Shown piece by piece: positions 1 through 7,185 of a stretch of 26,319 nt of DNA. The DNA is from Acidimicrobiales bacterium. Lineage in GTDB: Bacteria; Actinomycetota; Acidimicrobiia; Acidimicrobiales; SHLQ01. The stretch spans positions 1-26,319 of the forward strand of contig JABDJW010000231.1 of the NCBI GenBank assembly GCA_013002375.1, given 5' to 3'. Made by a program: the position numbers and the translations under genes. The stretch's first letter is position 1, and every line of letters starts with the position of its first letter. The notes beneath the pieces were generated by a model. The model saw only the letters and a program-made list of their open reading frames with translations. It had not been told where the DNA came from and made no database searches.

Positions 1-177
1 GTCGTCGTCGACGTCGACGACGACGATGCCCGCCTGCAGTTGCTCGATCCTGCGGTGGTGGCCAATATCGACCCGACCGGGCGCTCACTCGGGGAGGAAC
101 TCGCCGTCGAGTTGGTCTCGGTCGACCTCGACCGCCGTCACGTCGAATTCCAGCCTGCGACTCCGCCGACAACATGA
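1..177 (+). CDS. C-terminal end of an RNB-family (RNase II/R-like) ribonuclease, 5' truncated
   Basis: The frame is open from the window edge to a TGA at 175-177 and gives about 58 residues. They include the stretch LLDPAVVANID, then LGEELAVELVSVDLDRRHVEF. The pattern 'DPAVVA...LGE.v.v.Lv..D...R.V.F' resembles the C-terminal beta-barrel (S1-like) end of actinobacterial RNB-domain exoribonucleases, which degrade RNA processively 3' to 5'. The catalytic RNB domain would lie upstream and is not in the window, so identity rests on this tail only. The stop overlaps the next start as ATGA, so the dioxygenase gene is probably translationally coupled to it. Another protein with an OB-fold tail is possible. 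Confidence 0.55.
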   Translation, partial: VVVDVDDDDARLQLLDPAVVANIDPTGRSLGEELAVELVSVDLDRRHVEFQPATPPTT

Positions 178-959
178 ACGAACTCAACTACACCACCTAC
201 TTGAAGGTCGACGAGCTGCTGTCATTGCAGCAGCCGGTGTCGGAGCCCGAAGAACACGATGAGATGTTGTTCATCGTCTTCCACCAGATCAGCGAACTGT
301 GGTTCAAACAGCTACTCCATGAACTCGACCACCTCTGCGAGACCTTGCACGGCGGCCACATCTTCCGTTCGATCAGCGCGCTCACCCGCATCACCCGGAT
401 CATGACGACCCTCGTGAACCAGACCGACATTCTCGAGACGCTCACCCCGCTCGGCTTCAACGCATTCCGCGATCGGCTCGAAACCGCGTCGGGGTTCCAG
501 TCGATGCAGTTTCGCGAGATCGAGCTGCTGCTCGGGCTCAAGGGCGCCGAGGCCCTCAGCTACTACGAGAGCGACATGCCCGGTCTCGACGCCGCGCAAC
601 GCCGGCTCGAGTCCCCCTCGCTGGTCGACTACTTCTACGGCTGGTTGGTGCACCACGGCGCCGACCTCCCCGAGGAAGTCCTCACCCGTGACATGACCAC
701 TGCGTGCACGCCGCACGAGCAAGTCAGCGCGGAGATCCTGCGGCTCTATCGGAGCCAAGGCGAACTCCGGGTGGTGTTCGAACTACTGGCCGACCTCGAC
801 TCGGGCCTGCAAACGTGGCGCTACCGGCACCTCAAGATGGTCCAGCGGACGATCGGCAACAAGCCGGGCACGGCCGGCAGTCTCGGCCTTCCGTACCTGG
901 AGAAGTCGTTGTTCCTCCAGGCGTTTCCCGACATCTGGGCCATCCGCCACCAGATGTAG
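174..959 (+). CDS. kynA: Tryptophan 2,3-dioxygenase
   Basis: This heme enzyme oxidises L-tryptophan to N-formylkynurenine, the first step of the kynurenine pathway, in the cytoplasm. The 261-aa product has the full family signature. YTTYLKVDELLSLQ lies near the N-terminus. HDEMLFIVFHQISELWFKQ (28-46) includes the distal heme-pocket His37. FRDRL...ASGFQSMQFREIE forms the substrate pocket. WRYRHLKMVQRTIG (215-228) contains the proximal heme ligand His219, followed by the glycine-rich GTAGSLGLPYL loop. Length is normal for bacterial TDO. The ATG overlaps the upstream RNB-like stop by 4 nt, and no separate Shine-Dalgarno is needed for coupling. Kynureninase and kynurenine formamidase genes are not adjacent, so later pathway steps must be encoded elsewhere. 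Confidence 0.96.
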   Translation: MNELNYTTYLKVDELLSLQQPVSEPEEHDEMLFIVFHQISELWFKQLLHELDHLCETLHGGHIFRSISALTRITRIMTTLVNQTDILETLTPLGFNAFRDRLETASGFQSMQFREIELLLGLKGAEALSYYESDMPGLDAAQRRLESPSLVDYFYGWLVHHGADLPEEVLTRDMTTACTPHEQVSAEILRLYRSQGELRVVFELLADLDSGLQTWRYRHLKMVQRTIGNKPGTAGSLGLPYLEKSLFLQAFPDIWAIRHQM

Positions 960-988
960 CGCCGACGATGCCACCGTTTGACCGTTGG

Positions 989-1393
989 CTAGTAGGTGAC
1001 GGCCGGCTTCAGCGTCTTGGCGTGGGCCACCCAGCGCTTCGTTTCGCCCAGCGACGGCGGGCGGCGCACCAGCTTCTTCTTGGCGTTCACCTCGCCCATC
1101 TTGGCGTGCAGGTTCTCGGCATTGCGATTGCGAAGTTCTTTGACCGTGTCGACGCCGGCGTGCTCGAGCAGATCGCTGTATTCCTCGCCGACACCCTTCA
1201 CCCGCATGAGGTCGGCGCGGTTCACGTGCTCGAGCACCATCTTCTCCGACACGCCGCTTTCGGCGGCCAGCTGCTTACGGCCCGACTTGGTGCCGCCGGC
1301 TTTGAGCAGTGCACCGGTGGTGCGAATACCGGCTTTGGCGAACTTCTTCGCCGTCGCCGGACCGATGCCTTCGATGCTTTGCAGACTTGCCAT
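989..1393 (-). CDS. DUF4332 family helix-hairpin-helix protein
   Basis: The 134-aa protein carries two helix-hairpin-helix-like units. The first is at about 4-30 (LQSIEGIGPATAKKFAKAGI) and the second at about 60-98 (DLMRVKGVGEEYSDLLEHAGVDTVKEL). This is the layout of DUF4332 proteins, which resemble the non-specific DNA-binding HhH domains of topoisomerases and polymerases. The C-terminus is basic (KKKLVRRP). The biochemical role is not established; DNA binding is inferred from the fold. The ATG is preceded by a good AGGAGA ribosome binding site 7 nt upstream. The gene is convergent with kynA across a 29-bp gap that contains no obvious terminator hairpin. Confidence 0.8.
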   Translation of the reverse strand: MASLQSIEGIGPATAKKFAKAGIRTTGALLKAGGTKSGRKQLAAESGVSEKMVLEHVNRADLMRVKGVGEEYSDLLEHAGVDTVKELRNRNAENLHAKMGEVNAKKKLVRRPPSLGETKRWVAHAKTLKPAVTY

Positions 1394-1515
1394 GTGGTTC
1401 TCCTATCGAGCGGGAACTGAGCCGAGAGCCCAGCGGGCCCATGCTAATCGTGTCGGCCGGCGCGCTGGGCCAATCGTCGCGATTGCGCGCGGGCACCACC
1501 CGGTACCGGCCGGTT

Positions 1516-2472
1516 TCAGACGCTCGAGGTCGAGACCGGTTGCGCCGATTCGTAGCGATCGGCCGCACATTCGCCGCCGGCGGTGAGGGTGAGGAGTTCG
1601 GAACCGTTTTCGGTGACGACCAACGTGTGCTCGAACTGCGCGGTGCGACGGCCGTCGACCGTGACCGCGGTCCAGTCGTCGTCCCAGATGTGCATGCGGG
1701 GCGAGCCGAGGGTGAGCATCGGCTCCACCGTGAAGGTCATCCCGGGGAGCAGTTCAGTGGTGGCCCGAGGTTCGTAATAGTGCGGAATCTGCAATCCGGC
1801 GTGGAATTCCGTCCCGATGCCGTGGCCGATGAACTCCTCGACAACGCCGAGTTGAAAGGTCGTGGCATGGGCCTCGATCGCCCGGCCGATGTCGTGCACC
1901 CGCGAGCCGGAGCGCACCGCGCCGATGCCGGCGTACATCGCTCGCCGCGTCTCTTTGACCAGGACCACGTCGTGCTCGAGGGGCTCGCCGACGAGGAAGG
2001 TGCAGTTGGTGTCGCCGTGGACGCCATCGAGGTACACCGTGACATCGACATTGACCAAGTCGCCGTCGGCCAGCGGTCGCGAATCGGGGATGCCGTGACA
2101 GATGACTTCGTTCACCGACGTGCAGGTCGACTTCGGGAACCCTCGGTACCCGAGTGGGCTCGGATAGCCGCCTCGTTTGACGGTTTCCTCGTGCACGACC
2201 GCGTCGATTTGATCGGTCGTGACCCCGACACCGATCGCTTCACCGGCCCGAAGCAACACCTCGGCCGCAGCGGCGCCGGCCTTGCGCATGCGGCTGAGCT
2301 CGTCGGTCGTGCGCACCAGCGGTGAGCTGGGCGGACCGGGCTCGCCGCCGGGAATGTAGGGCGGCCGGTCGATGGCGGCGGGAACCTGTCGGCCGAGGCC
2401 GACCACCCCCGGACGAATCGGCGGATCGCTCGGTGGTGCGAGTTGTCGGCGGCGACGCTTGCGCTTGGCCAT
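1516..2472 (-). CDS. map: Methionine aminopeptidase, type I with N-terminal extension
   Basis: It removes the initiator methionine from nascent proteins using a dinuclear metal centre. All five metal ligands are visible in the 318-aa product: Asp143 and Asp154 (VNVDVTVYLDGVHGDTN), His217 (GHGIGTEFH), Glu250 (FTVEP) and Glu281 (FEHTLVVTE). The CHGIP motif holds His126. The roughly 50-residue extension (IRPGV...VPAAIDRPPYI) matches the SH3-binding-like N-terminus of actinobacterial MapB, thought to aid ribosome association. A longer frame exists, but this ATG follows AGGAG at 8 nt and begins the typical basic MAKRKRRRR sequence. A TACACT -10-like box lies about 30 nt upstream. Confidence 0.95.
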   Translation of the reverse strand: MAKRKRRRRQLAPPSDPPIRPGVVGLGRQVPAAIDRPPYIPGGEPGPPSSPLVRTTDELSRMRKAGAAAAEVLLRAGEAIGVGVTTDQIDAVVHEETVKRGGYPSPLGYRGFPKSTCTSVNEVICHGIPDSRPLADGDLVNVDVTVYLDGVHGDTNCTFLVGEPLEHDVVLVKETRRAMYAGIGAVRSGSRVHDIGRAIEAHATTFQLGVVEEFIGHGIGTEFHAGLQIPHYYEPRATTELLPGMTFTVEPMLTLGSPRMHIWDDDWTAVTVDGRRTAQFEHTLVVTENGSELLTLTAGGECAADRYESAQPVSTSSV

Positions 2473-2501
2473 GGGCGGGCTCCTGGTGGCGGTATCGAAC
2501 C

Positions 2502-2507
2502 AGTGTA
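2502..2507 (-). promoter_or_regulatory. Candidate -10 box of map
   Basis: TACACT on the minus strand lies about 30 nt before the map ATG, leaving a short leader that includes the AGGAG ribosome site. No convincing -35 element was found at the expected spacing. Confidence 0.35.
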
Positions 2508-2622
2508 GCGATCCCGCCGGGTCGCGCTGACGTACGAAACAAGACAGGTAATGGAAAGATTTGCCTTTTGATGGTCGACGGTCACAGAATGCGATTGGAC
2601 TGTTCCCGCACCAAGGACCGGC

Positions 2623-3411
2623 GTGTCTTCCCACTCTCGAGAACGGCGGACCAGGGAGCAGACCCGCGCGCTGATGCTCACGGCCGGATTCGAGCTGGCG
2701 TGCGAACGGCTCAGGAATTCAAGCCTCGATGGCCCGCCGATCGGCCTCAACCCGATCGCCGAGGTGCGCCTGACCGACGTCGCGATCCGCGCCACCGAAC
2801 TCGAGCAGGGCCGTGGTCACCGTAGCCCCGCCGATCCGCCGATCACGACCGGTGCGATCTATCCGATCTGGGAAGACCAAGCCGCTTATCAGAACGAGCT
2901 CGCCATCCACATCGCGCACCTGCACGCCGAGCGCCGAGCCCAACTCGAGCACGACATGGTGCTGGCGTTCGCCGACAACGCGGCCACGCTCAGCGCCGCC
3001 ACCAAAGCGGCCGGCAAAGTGCTGTACCGCGGGTTGGTGGGCGACCCGACCTTCCCGCTCACCATCTCGCTGGTCGCCGCCACGGGTGATCCCCGCATTC
3101 GCGAGGCGATGCTGCACAACACCACCGAGAATCACACCATCGTGCCGGTCATGGACATGACGGTGAAACTGCGGGGAGCCCGGGTGGTCGAGCCGTTCTC
3201 GACCGAATCGCTCTACCGCTGTTTCCGAGCCCTCATCGACGGCCTGCTGGTGCAGCGCATGCTCGACCCCGATTACTTCGCGGCGCTCGATGAGAAGTTG
3301 GCGTCGGGGTCGTTCGGCGAACAGGGCGATGCCCAAGAGGAAGCATGGACGCTGCTCAGCCGGGCCACCCATGCGCTCATCCTCGGCTTCACCGAGCCCG
3401 ATCGAGGCTGA
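2623..3411 (+). CDS. TetR/AcrR-like transcriptional regulator with expanded HTH
   Basis: The 262-aa protein starts with a TetR-type first helix (TREQTRALMLTAGFELACERL, split here at residues 10-30). The recognition part is recognisable as VRLTDVAIRA followed by ITTGAIYPIWEDQAAYQNEL, which corresponds to the usual 'vs.gtlY.hF.sKe.L' helix. About 16 residues (roughly 58-73, TELEQGRGHRSPADPP) separate the two HTH helices where TetR proteins normally have a 3-4 residue turn. The rest is helical, as expected for a ligand-binding domain. The GTG start is supported by AAGGA 5 nt upstream. The gene is divergent from map across about 150 bp and convergent with the MaoC gene. It may control either neighbour, but the ligand is unknown. 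Confidence 0.75.
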   Translation: MSSHSRERRTREQTRALMLTAGFELACERLRNSSLDGPPIGLNPIAEVRLTDVAIRATELEQGRGHRSPADPPITTGAIYPIWEDQAAYQNELAIHIAHLHAERRAQLEHDMVLAFADNAATLSAATKAAGKVLYRGLVGDPTFPLTISLVAATGDPRIREAMLHNTTENHTIVPVMDMTVKLRGARVVEPFSTESLYRCFRALIDGLLVQRMLDPDYFAALDEKLASGSFGEQGDAQEEAWTLLSRATHALILGFTEPDRG

Positions 3412-3431
3412 AGCGCCTCGGGCCTTCAGCC
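3406..3431. terminator. Bidirectional hairpin between convergent tetR-like and maoC-like genes
   Basis: GGCTGAAG (3406-3413) and CTTCAGCC (3424-3431) form a perfect 8-bp stem with a 10-nt GC-rich loop. The left arm includes the TetR-like stop codon, and the right arm ends 1 nt before the stop of the opposing MaoC gene. There is no strong U-tract on either strand, so intrinsic termination is plausible but not certain. Confidence 0.5.
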
Positions 3432-3432
3432 G

Positions 3433-3888
3433 TCAGTCGATGAACCGGGAAACACTCTCGATGACCGCGGCCGGTCGTTCCGACCCCTCGATCTCGATCG
3501 TGATGGTGGCGACAGCCTGGATGCCACCCTCGATCTGATCGACCTGGGAGAGCTCGACACCGGCCCGTAAACGCGAGCCGACCACGACCGGTGTGAGGAA
3601 ACGAACCTTGTTCACGCCGTAGTTGATGCCCATCGACACCCCCTGCACCTCCATGACCTGAGGCAGGAACATCGACGCCAACGACAACGTGAGATAGCCG
3701 TGGGCAATCGTCGCGCCGAACGGCCCCTCGGCCGCGGCTTCGGGGTCGACGTGGATCCACTGGTGATCACCGGTGGCGTCGGCGAAGGTGTTGATCCGGT
3801 CCTGGTCGATCTCGAGCCAGTCCGAATAGCCGAGGTGCTGACCCGCGGCCGCGGTGACTTCGGCAGTGTTGGCAAAGACGGTTCCCAT
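3433..3888 (-). CDS. MaoC family (R)-specific enoyl-CoA hydratase-like protein
   Basis: This single hot-dog-domain protein of 151 aa hydrates or dehydrates acyl-CoA thioesters. The hydratase-2 motif is clear: FADATGDHQWIHVDPEAAAE, with the catalytic Asp and His in the 'D.tgDh.w.HvD' segment. It is followed by PFGATIAHGYLTLSL and by NYGVNKVRFLTPVVVGSRLR. The start is ATG at 3888. The frame runs further upstream, but those residues lack family similarity, and TAGCAT sits exactly 7 nt before this ATG with no Shine-Dalgarno, consistent with a leaderless start. It diverges from a crotonase-fold gene 40 bp away, so the two are likely co-regulated in acyl-CoA metabolism. Confidence 0.9.
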   Translation of the reverse strand: MGTVFANTAEVTAAAGQHLGYSDWLEIDQDRINTFADATGDHQWIHVDPEAAAEGPFGATIAHGYLTLSLASMFLPQVMEVQGVSMGINYGVNKVRFLTPVVVGSRLRAGVELSQVDQIEGGIQAVATITIEIEGSERPAAVIESVSRFID

Positions 3889-3895
3889 GGGCGCG

Positions 3896-3901
3896 ATGCT
3901 A
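3896..3901 (-). promoter_or_regulatory. -10-like box of the MaoC gene (leaderless)
   Basis: TAGCAT lies 7 nt upstream of the ATG on the minus strand, which would place the transcript start at or next to the A of ATG. No ribosome binding site is present. Confidence 0.45.
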
Positions 3902-3915
3902 CCGCTGGGTCGTGC

Positions 3916-3921
3916 CAGACT
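3916..3921 (+). promoter_or_regulatory. -10-like box of the crotonase-fold gene (leaderless)
   Basis: CAGACT lies exactly 7 nt before the ATG at 3929. It misses the first T of TANNNT, but its spacing matches the boxes before the MaoC, comF and ftsH starts. Confidence 0.35.
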
Positions 3922-3928
3922 CTGCACC

Positions 3929-4711
3929 ATGGCGAACACCGAGCGCGGTCGCGACGAGATCGGGGGCGTCGGCCATTCCATCGATGGCGCGGTGGCGACG
4001 ATCACGATCTCCAACCCCGACCGTCGCAACGCAATGTCCCTGGCGATGTACGCCGCCATCCCGGCGGCCGTGGCCGCTGTCGACCAGACCCCGGAGGTGC
4101 GGGTCACCGTGGTGCGCGGCGCGGGAACCGAGGCGTTCGGCGCGGGATCGAGTATCGACGAGTTCGCTCGCCTGCGGATGGGGGCCGCAGCGGTCGAGTA
4201 CAACCGGATCGAGCACGAGGCCACCGAAGCGCTCGCCGGGCTCACCATGCCGGTCGTCGCTGCGATCCACGGCCCGTGTATGGGCGGCGGTGTCGGCCTG
4301 GCCCTCACCGCGGACCTGCGCATCGCAGCCGATGATGCGCAGTTCGCGGTTCCTCCCGGCCGGCTCGGCGTCGGCTACCCCGTCGATGCCGCGCAGCGAC
4401 TTCAGGCGATCGTCGGCCCGACAGCGGCGGCCGATCTGTTGCTCACCGCGCGCGTCATCGATGCGAACGAAGCGCACCGCATCGGTCTGGTCACCGCCGT
4501 CGTGGCCAAGGCTGAGCTCGACCAACACGTCGCCGACCTCGTCCTGCGCATCAGCCGATTGGCGCCACTCACCCTCAAGGCCGTCAAGCTCGCGCTACGC
4601 CACTCCCCCGAGGCCGCGGAAGCAGCCGCATCGTGTTACGACAGCGCCGACTACGCCGAGGGCATCGCGGCCTTCGCGGCCAAGCGGCGCCCGACGTTCA
4701 CCGGCCGGTGA
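3929..4711 (+). CDS. Enoyl-CoA hydratase/isomerase (crotonase) family protein, atypical active site
   Basis: The 260-aa product has a crotonase fold. DRRNAMSLAM starts the domain, GAGSSIDEF (71-79) forms the first oxyanion-hole segment, and HGPCMGGGVGLALTADLRIA (114-133) the second. AQFAVPPGRLGVGYP follows. Aligned by motif to rat mitochondrial hydratase, both catalytic glutamates are missing: the Glu144 site is Gly123 and the Glu164 site is Pro143. It can probably still bind acyl-CoA, but is unlikely to be a standard hydratase; another crotonase-superfamily reaction or a non-catalytic role is possible. The ATG is chosen because it fits the family N-terminus. The stop overlaps the hrpB GTG by 4 nt. 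Confidence 0.85.
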   Translation: MANTERGRDEIGGVGHSIDGAVATITISNPDRRNAMSLAMYAAIPAAVAAVDQTPEVRVTVVRGAGTEAFGAGSSIDEFARLRMGAAAVEYNRIEHEATEALAGLTMPVVAAIHGPCMGGGVGLALTADLRIAADDAQFAVPPGRLGVGYPVDAAQRLQAIVGPTAAADLLLTARVIDANEAHRIGLVTAVVAKAELDQHVADLVLRISRLAPLTLKAVKLALRHSPEAAEAAASCYDSADYAEGIAAFAAKRRPTFTGR

Positions 4712-7185
4712 ACCCGGCAGCCACCGATCTGCCGATCGACGAGGTTCTCGGCCAGATCCGCGACACGCTTCGACACGAGACACGGCTGGTCATCGAAGCG
4801 CCCCCGGGTGCCGGTAAGACCACGCGAGTGCCGCTGGCCTTGCTCGACGAACCGTGGCTCGGTGAGGAAAAGATCCTGCTGCTGGAACCTCGTCGCGTCG
4901 CGGCGCGAGCCGCTGCGGCTCGACTGGCCGAGGGCGTCGGCGACGCGGTGGGCCGCACCGTCGGGTTTCGGGTTCGCCACGACACCAAGGTCTCCGCCCG
5001 CACCAGGATCGAGGTGGTCACCGAGGGCGTGCTCACCCGTATGTTGCAGTCCGATCCGGGCCTGGAATCGGTTGGCGTCGTGATCTTCGACGAGTTCCAC
5101 GAGCGCTCGCTGCATGCTGACGTCGGCTTGGCGCTCACGCTGGAAGCCGCCGAGGCGCTTCGTCCCGATCTCCGGGTGGTGGTGATGTCGGCCACGCTCG
5201 ACGGTCGCGCGGTCGCCGCGGCGCTCGGCGGCGCCACCGTGGTGCGTAGCGACGGTCGGCAACACCCGGTGCAGACGGTCTACCGGCCCCGCCCCGGTGG
5301 CACCGACATCGAGACCGACACGACTGCGACCGTCGAGCTCGCGTTGCCCGACGCCGACGGCGACCTGCTCGTTTTCCTGCCCGGCGCGGGCTGGATTCGC
5401 CGCACCGGCGATCTTCTCGCTCGGCACCTGCCTTCGTCGGCCGTCGTGACGCCGTTGTACGGATTGCTCTCGCCCGAGGAACAGGACCGCGCCCTCCTCC
5501 CCGACCCCGAGGGCCGGCGCAAGATCATTCTGTCCACCGACATCGCCGAGACCAGCCTGACCATCGATGGCGTGCGGTTGGTCATCGACAGCGGCCTGCG
5601 CCGATCACCGCGGTTCGACCCCGGCAGCGGCCTCACCCGCCTGCAGACGATCTCGATCTCCAAGGCTGCGGCCGATCAACGCCGAGGCCGCGCCGGCCGG
5701 CAGGGGCCCGGGGTGTGTTACCGGCTGTGGTCCCAGCACGAGCACGCTCAGCGCCCCGAACACGAACGGCCTGAGATCCTCAACGCCGATCTCAGCGGGC
5801 TCGCGCTCGAGCTCGGTCTGTGGGGGGCCGACGCCGCCGAACTGACCTGGCTCGACGCACCGCCCCCGATGGCCCTGACCGACGCACGGGCCCTCCTGCG
5901 GCTGCTCGGTGCGCTCGACGACGACGATCGGATCACCCAACACGGCCGTGCCATGGCCAGGCTCGGGGCCGACCCGCGTATCGCCCACATGCTGCTCCAG
6001 GCCAAGGCCTTGGGCCACGGCGCGCTGGCCTGCGACCTGGCCGGCATTCTGGTCAACCGTGATCCGCTCGTCGACCGATCCGATGCCGACCTCCGCACCC
6101 GGCTCGATCTTCTCTCCGGGCGCTCGAGGAAGTCGGCCCGCTGGGGGGCCCTGGAGGCAGCCCGAACGTCGAGCCACCGCTGGCGACGACAACTCCACGC
6201 AACCGAGCGCGACGCCATCGATCCCGATGCCGCCGGCCTGGTGGTGTCATTGGCCTTTCCCGATCGCATCGCGGCGGCCCGGTCGACCCCGGGCACCGTG
6301 CTCTTGGCATCGGGCCGCGGCGGCACCGTGACCGGCGCGCTGGCCGACGAGCCGCTGCTGGCCGTCGCCGAGATCGACGGCGATCCCACCCGCTCGACGA
6401 TCTACCTCGCGGCACCACTCGATCGCGCCGACCTCGAATCCCAACACGGCCACCGGTTCAGCACCGCCGAGACCGTGCATTGGGATACGCGCCGCGGCGA
6501 CATCGTGGCCGAGGAACAGACCCGGCTCGGCGCCATCGTCCTGACCCGCCGGCCGCTTCAGGACCCAGACCCCGACTTGGTGGCGGCTGCGGTGCGTCAA
6601 GGACTCACCCACGAAGGAATCGACTTGCTGGGATTCAGCGAGGAGACCGAGCGCTGGCGTGAGCGGGTCCGGTTCTGCCGGATTCACCTCGGCGAGGAGT
6701 GGCCCGATGTCACGGACGAGTCTCTCCTCGCCGCTGCTGACCACTGGCTGGCACCGTTCCTCGGCCGGGTTCGCCGGCGGAAGGATCTCGGGCGAGTCGA
6801 CGCCGATCAAGCCGTACGATCGCTGCTGTCCTGGCCCCAATCGGCCGAACTCGATCGATTGGCACCGACCCACCTCGAGGTGCCGAGCGGTAGCAACGTA
6901 CGCATCGACTACGCCGATCCAAGCGCTCCGGTGCTTGCCGTGCGACTACAAGAGGTGTTCGGCCTCACCGAAACGCCGCGTTTGGCCGACGGGCGGGTGC
7001 CAGTGGTGATGCACCTCCTGTCGCCGGCAAGCCGGCCGGTTCAGGTCACCAGCGACTTGGCCAGCTTCTGGGCGTCCGCCTATCACGAAGTGAAGGCCGA
7101 GCTCAAGGGCCGCTACCCCAAACACCATTGGCCCGACGATCCACTGACCGCGGTGGCCACCAACCGGACCAAGAGACGGCGCTAA
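4708..7185 (+). CDS. hrpB: ATP-dependent RNA helicase HrpB (DEAH/DExH family)
   Basis: This is an 825-aa DExH helicase with motif I APPGAGKTT (about 31-39), motif Ia LEPRRVAARAA, motif II DEFHER, motif III SATLDG, motif V TDIAETSLTIDG and motif VI QRRGRAGR. An HA2-type region and the HrpB-specific C-terminus follow (VPSGSNVRIDY, PVVMHLLSPASRPVQVTSDL, SFWASAYHEVKAELKGRYPKH split across the end). Length matches the family (about 820). The cellular RNA substrate of HrpB is not well defined. The GTG at 4708 is inside the GTGA overlap with the crotonase stop, indicating coupled translation; an earlier in-frame ATG would give a non-homologous N-terminus. Its stop overlaps the thiD stop on the opposite strand. 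Confidence 0.95.
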   Translation: MNPAATDLPIDEVLGQIRDTLRHETRLVIEAPPGAGKTTRVPLALLDEPWLGEEKILLLEPRRVAARAAAARLAEGVGDAVGRTVGFRVRHDTKVSARTRIEVVTEGVLTRMLQSDPGLESVGVVIFDEFHERSLHADVGLALTLEAAEALRPDLRVVVMSATLDGRAVAAALGGATVVRSDGRQHPVQTVYRPRPGGTDIETDTTATVELALPDADGDLLVFLPGAGWIRRTGDLLARHLPSSAVVTPLYGLLSPEEQDRALLPDPEGRRKIILSTDIAETSLTIDGVRLVIDSGLRRSPRFDPGSGLTRLQTISISKAAADQRRGRAGRQGPGVCYRLWSQHEHAQRPEHERPEILNADLSGLALELGLWGADAAELTWLDAPPPMALTDARALLRLLGALDDDDRITQHGRAMARLGADPRIAHMLLQAKALGHGALACDLAGILVNRDPLVDRSDADLRTRLDLLSGRSRKSARWGALEAARTSSHRWRRQLHATERDAIDPDAAGLVVSLAFPDRIAAARSTPGTVLLASGRGGTVTGALADEPLLAVAEIDGDPTRSTIYLAAPLDRADLESQHGHRFSTAETVHWDTRRGDIVAEEQTRLGAIVLTRRPLQDPDPDLVAAAVRQGLTHEGIDLLGFSEETERWRERVRFCRIHLGEEWPDVTDESLLAAADHWLAPFLGRVRRRKDLGRVDADQAVRSLLSWPQSAELDRLAPTHLEVPSGSNVRIDYADPSAPVLAVRLQEVFGLTETPRLADGRVPVVMHLLSPASRPVQVTSDLASFWASAYHEVKAELKGRYPKHHWPDDPLTAVATNRTKRRR

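Noticed and set aside
2473..2634. N-terminal extension of methionine aminopeptidase to 372 aa
   Set aside because: The extra 54 residues lack family similarity, cross the likely promoter, and the internal ATG has a good ribosome site.
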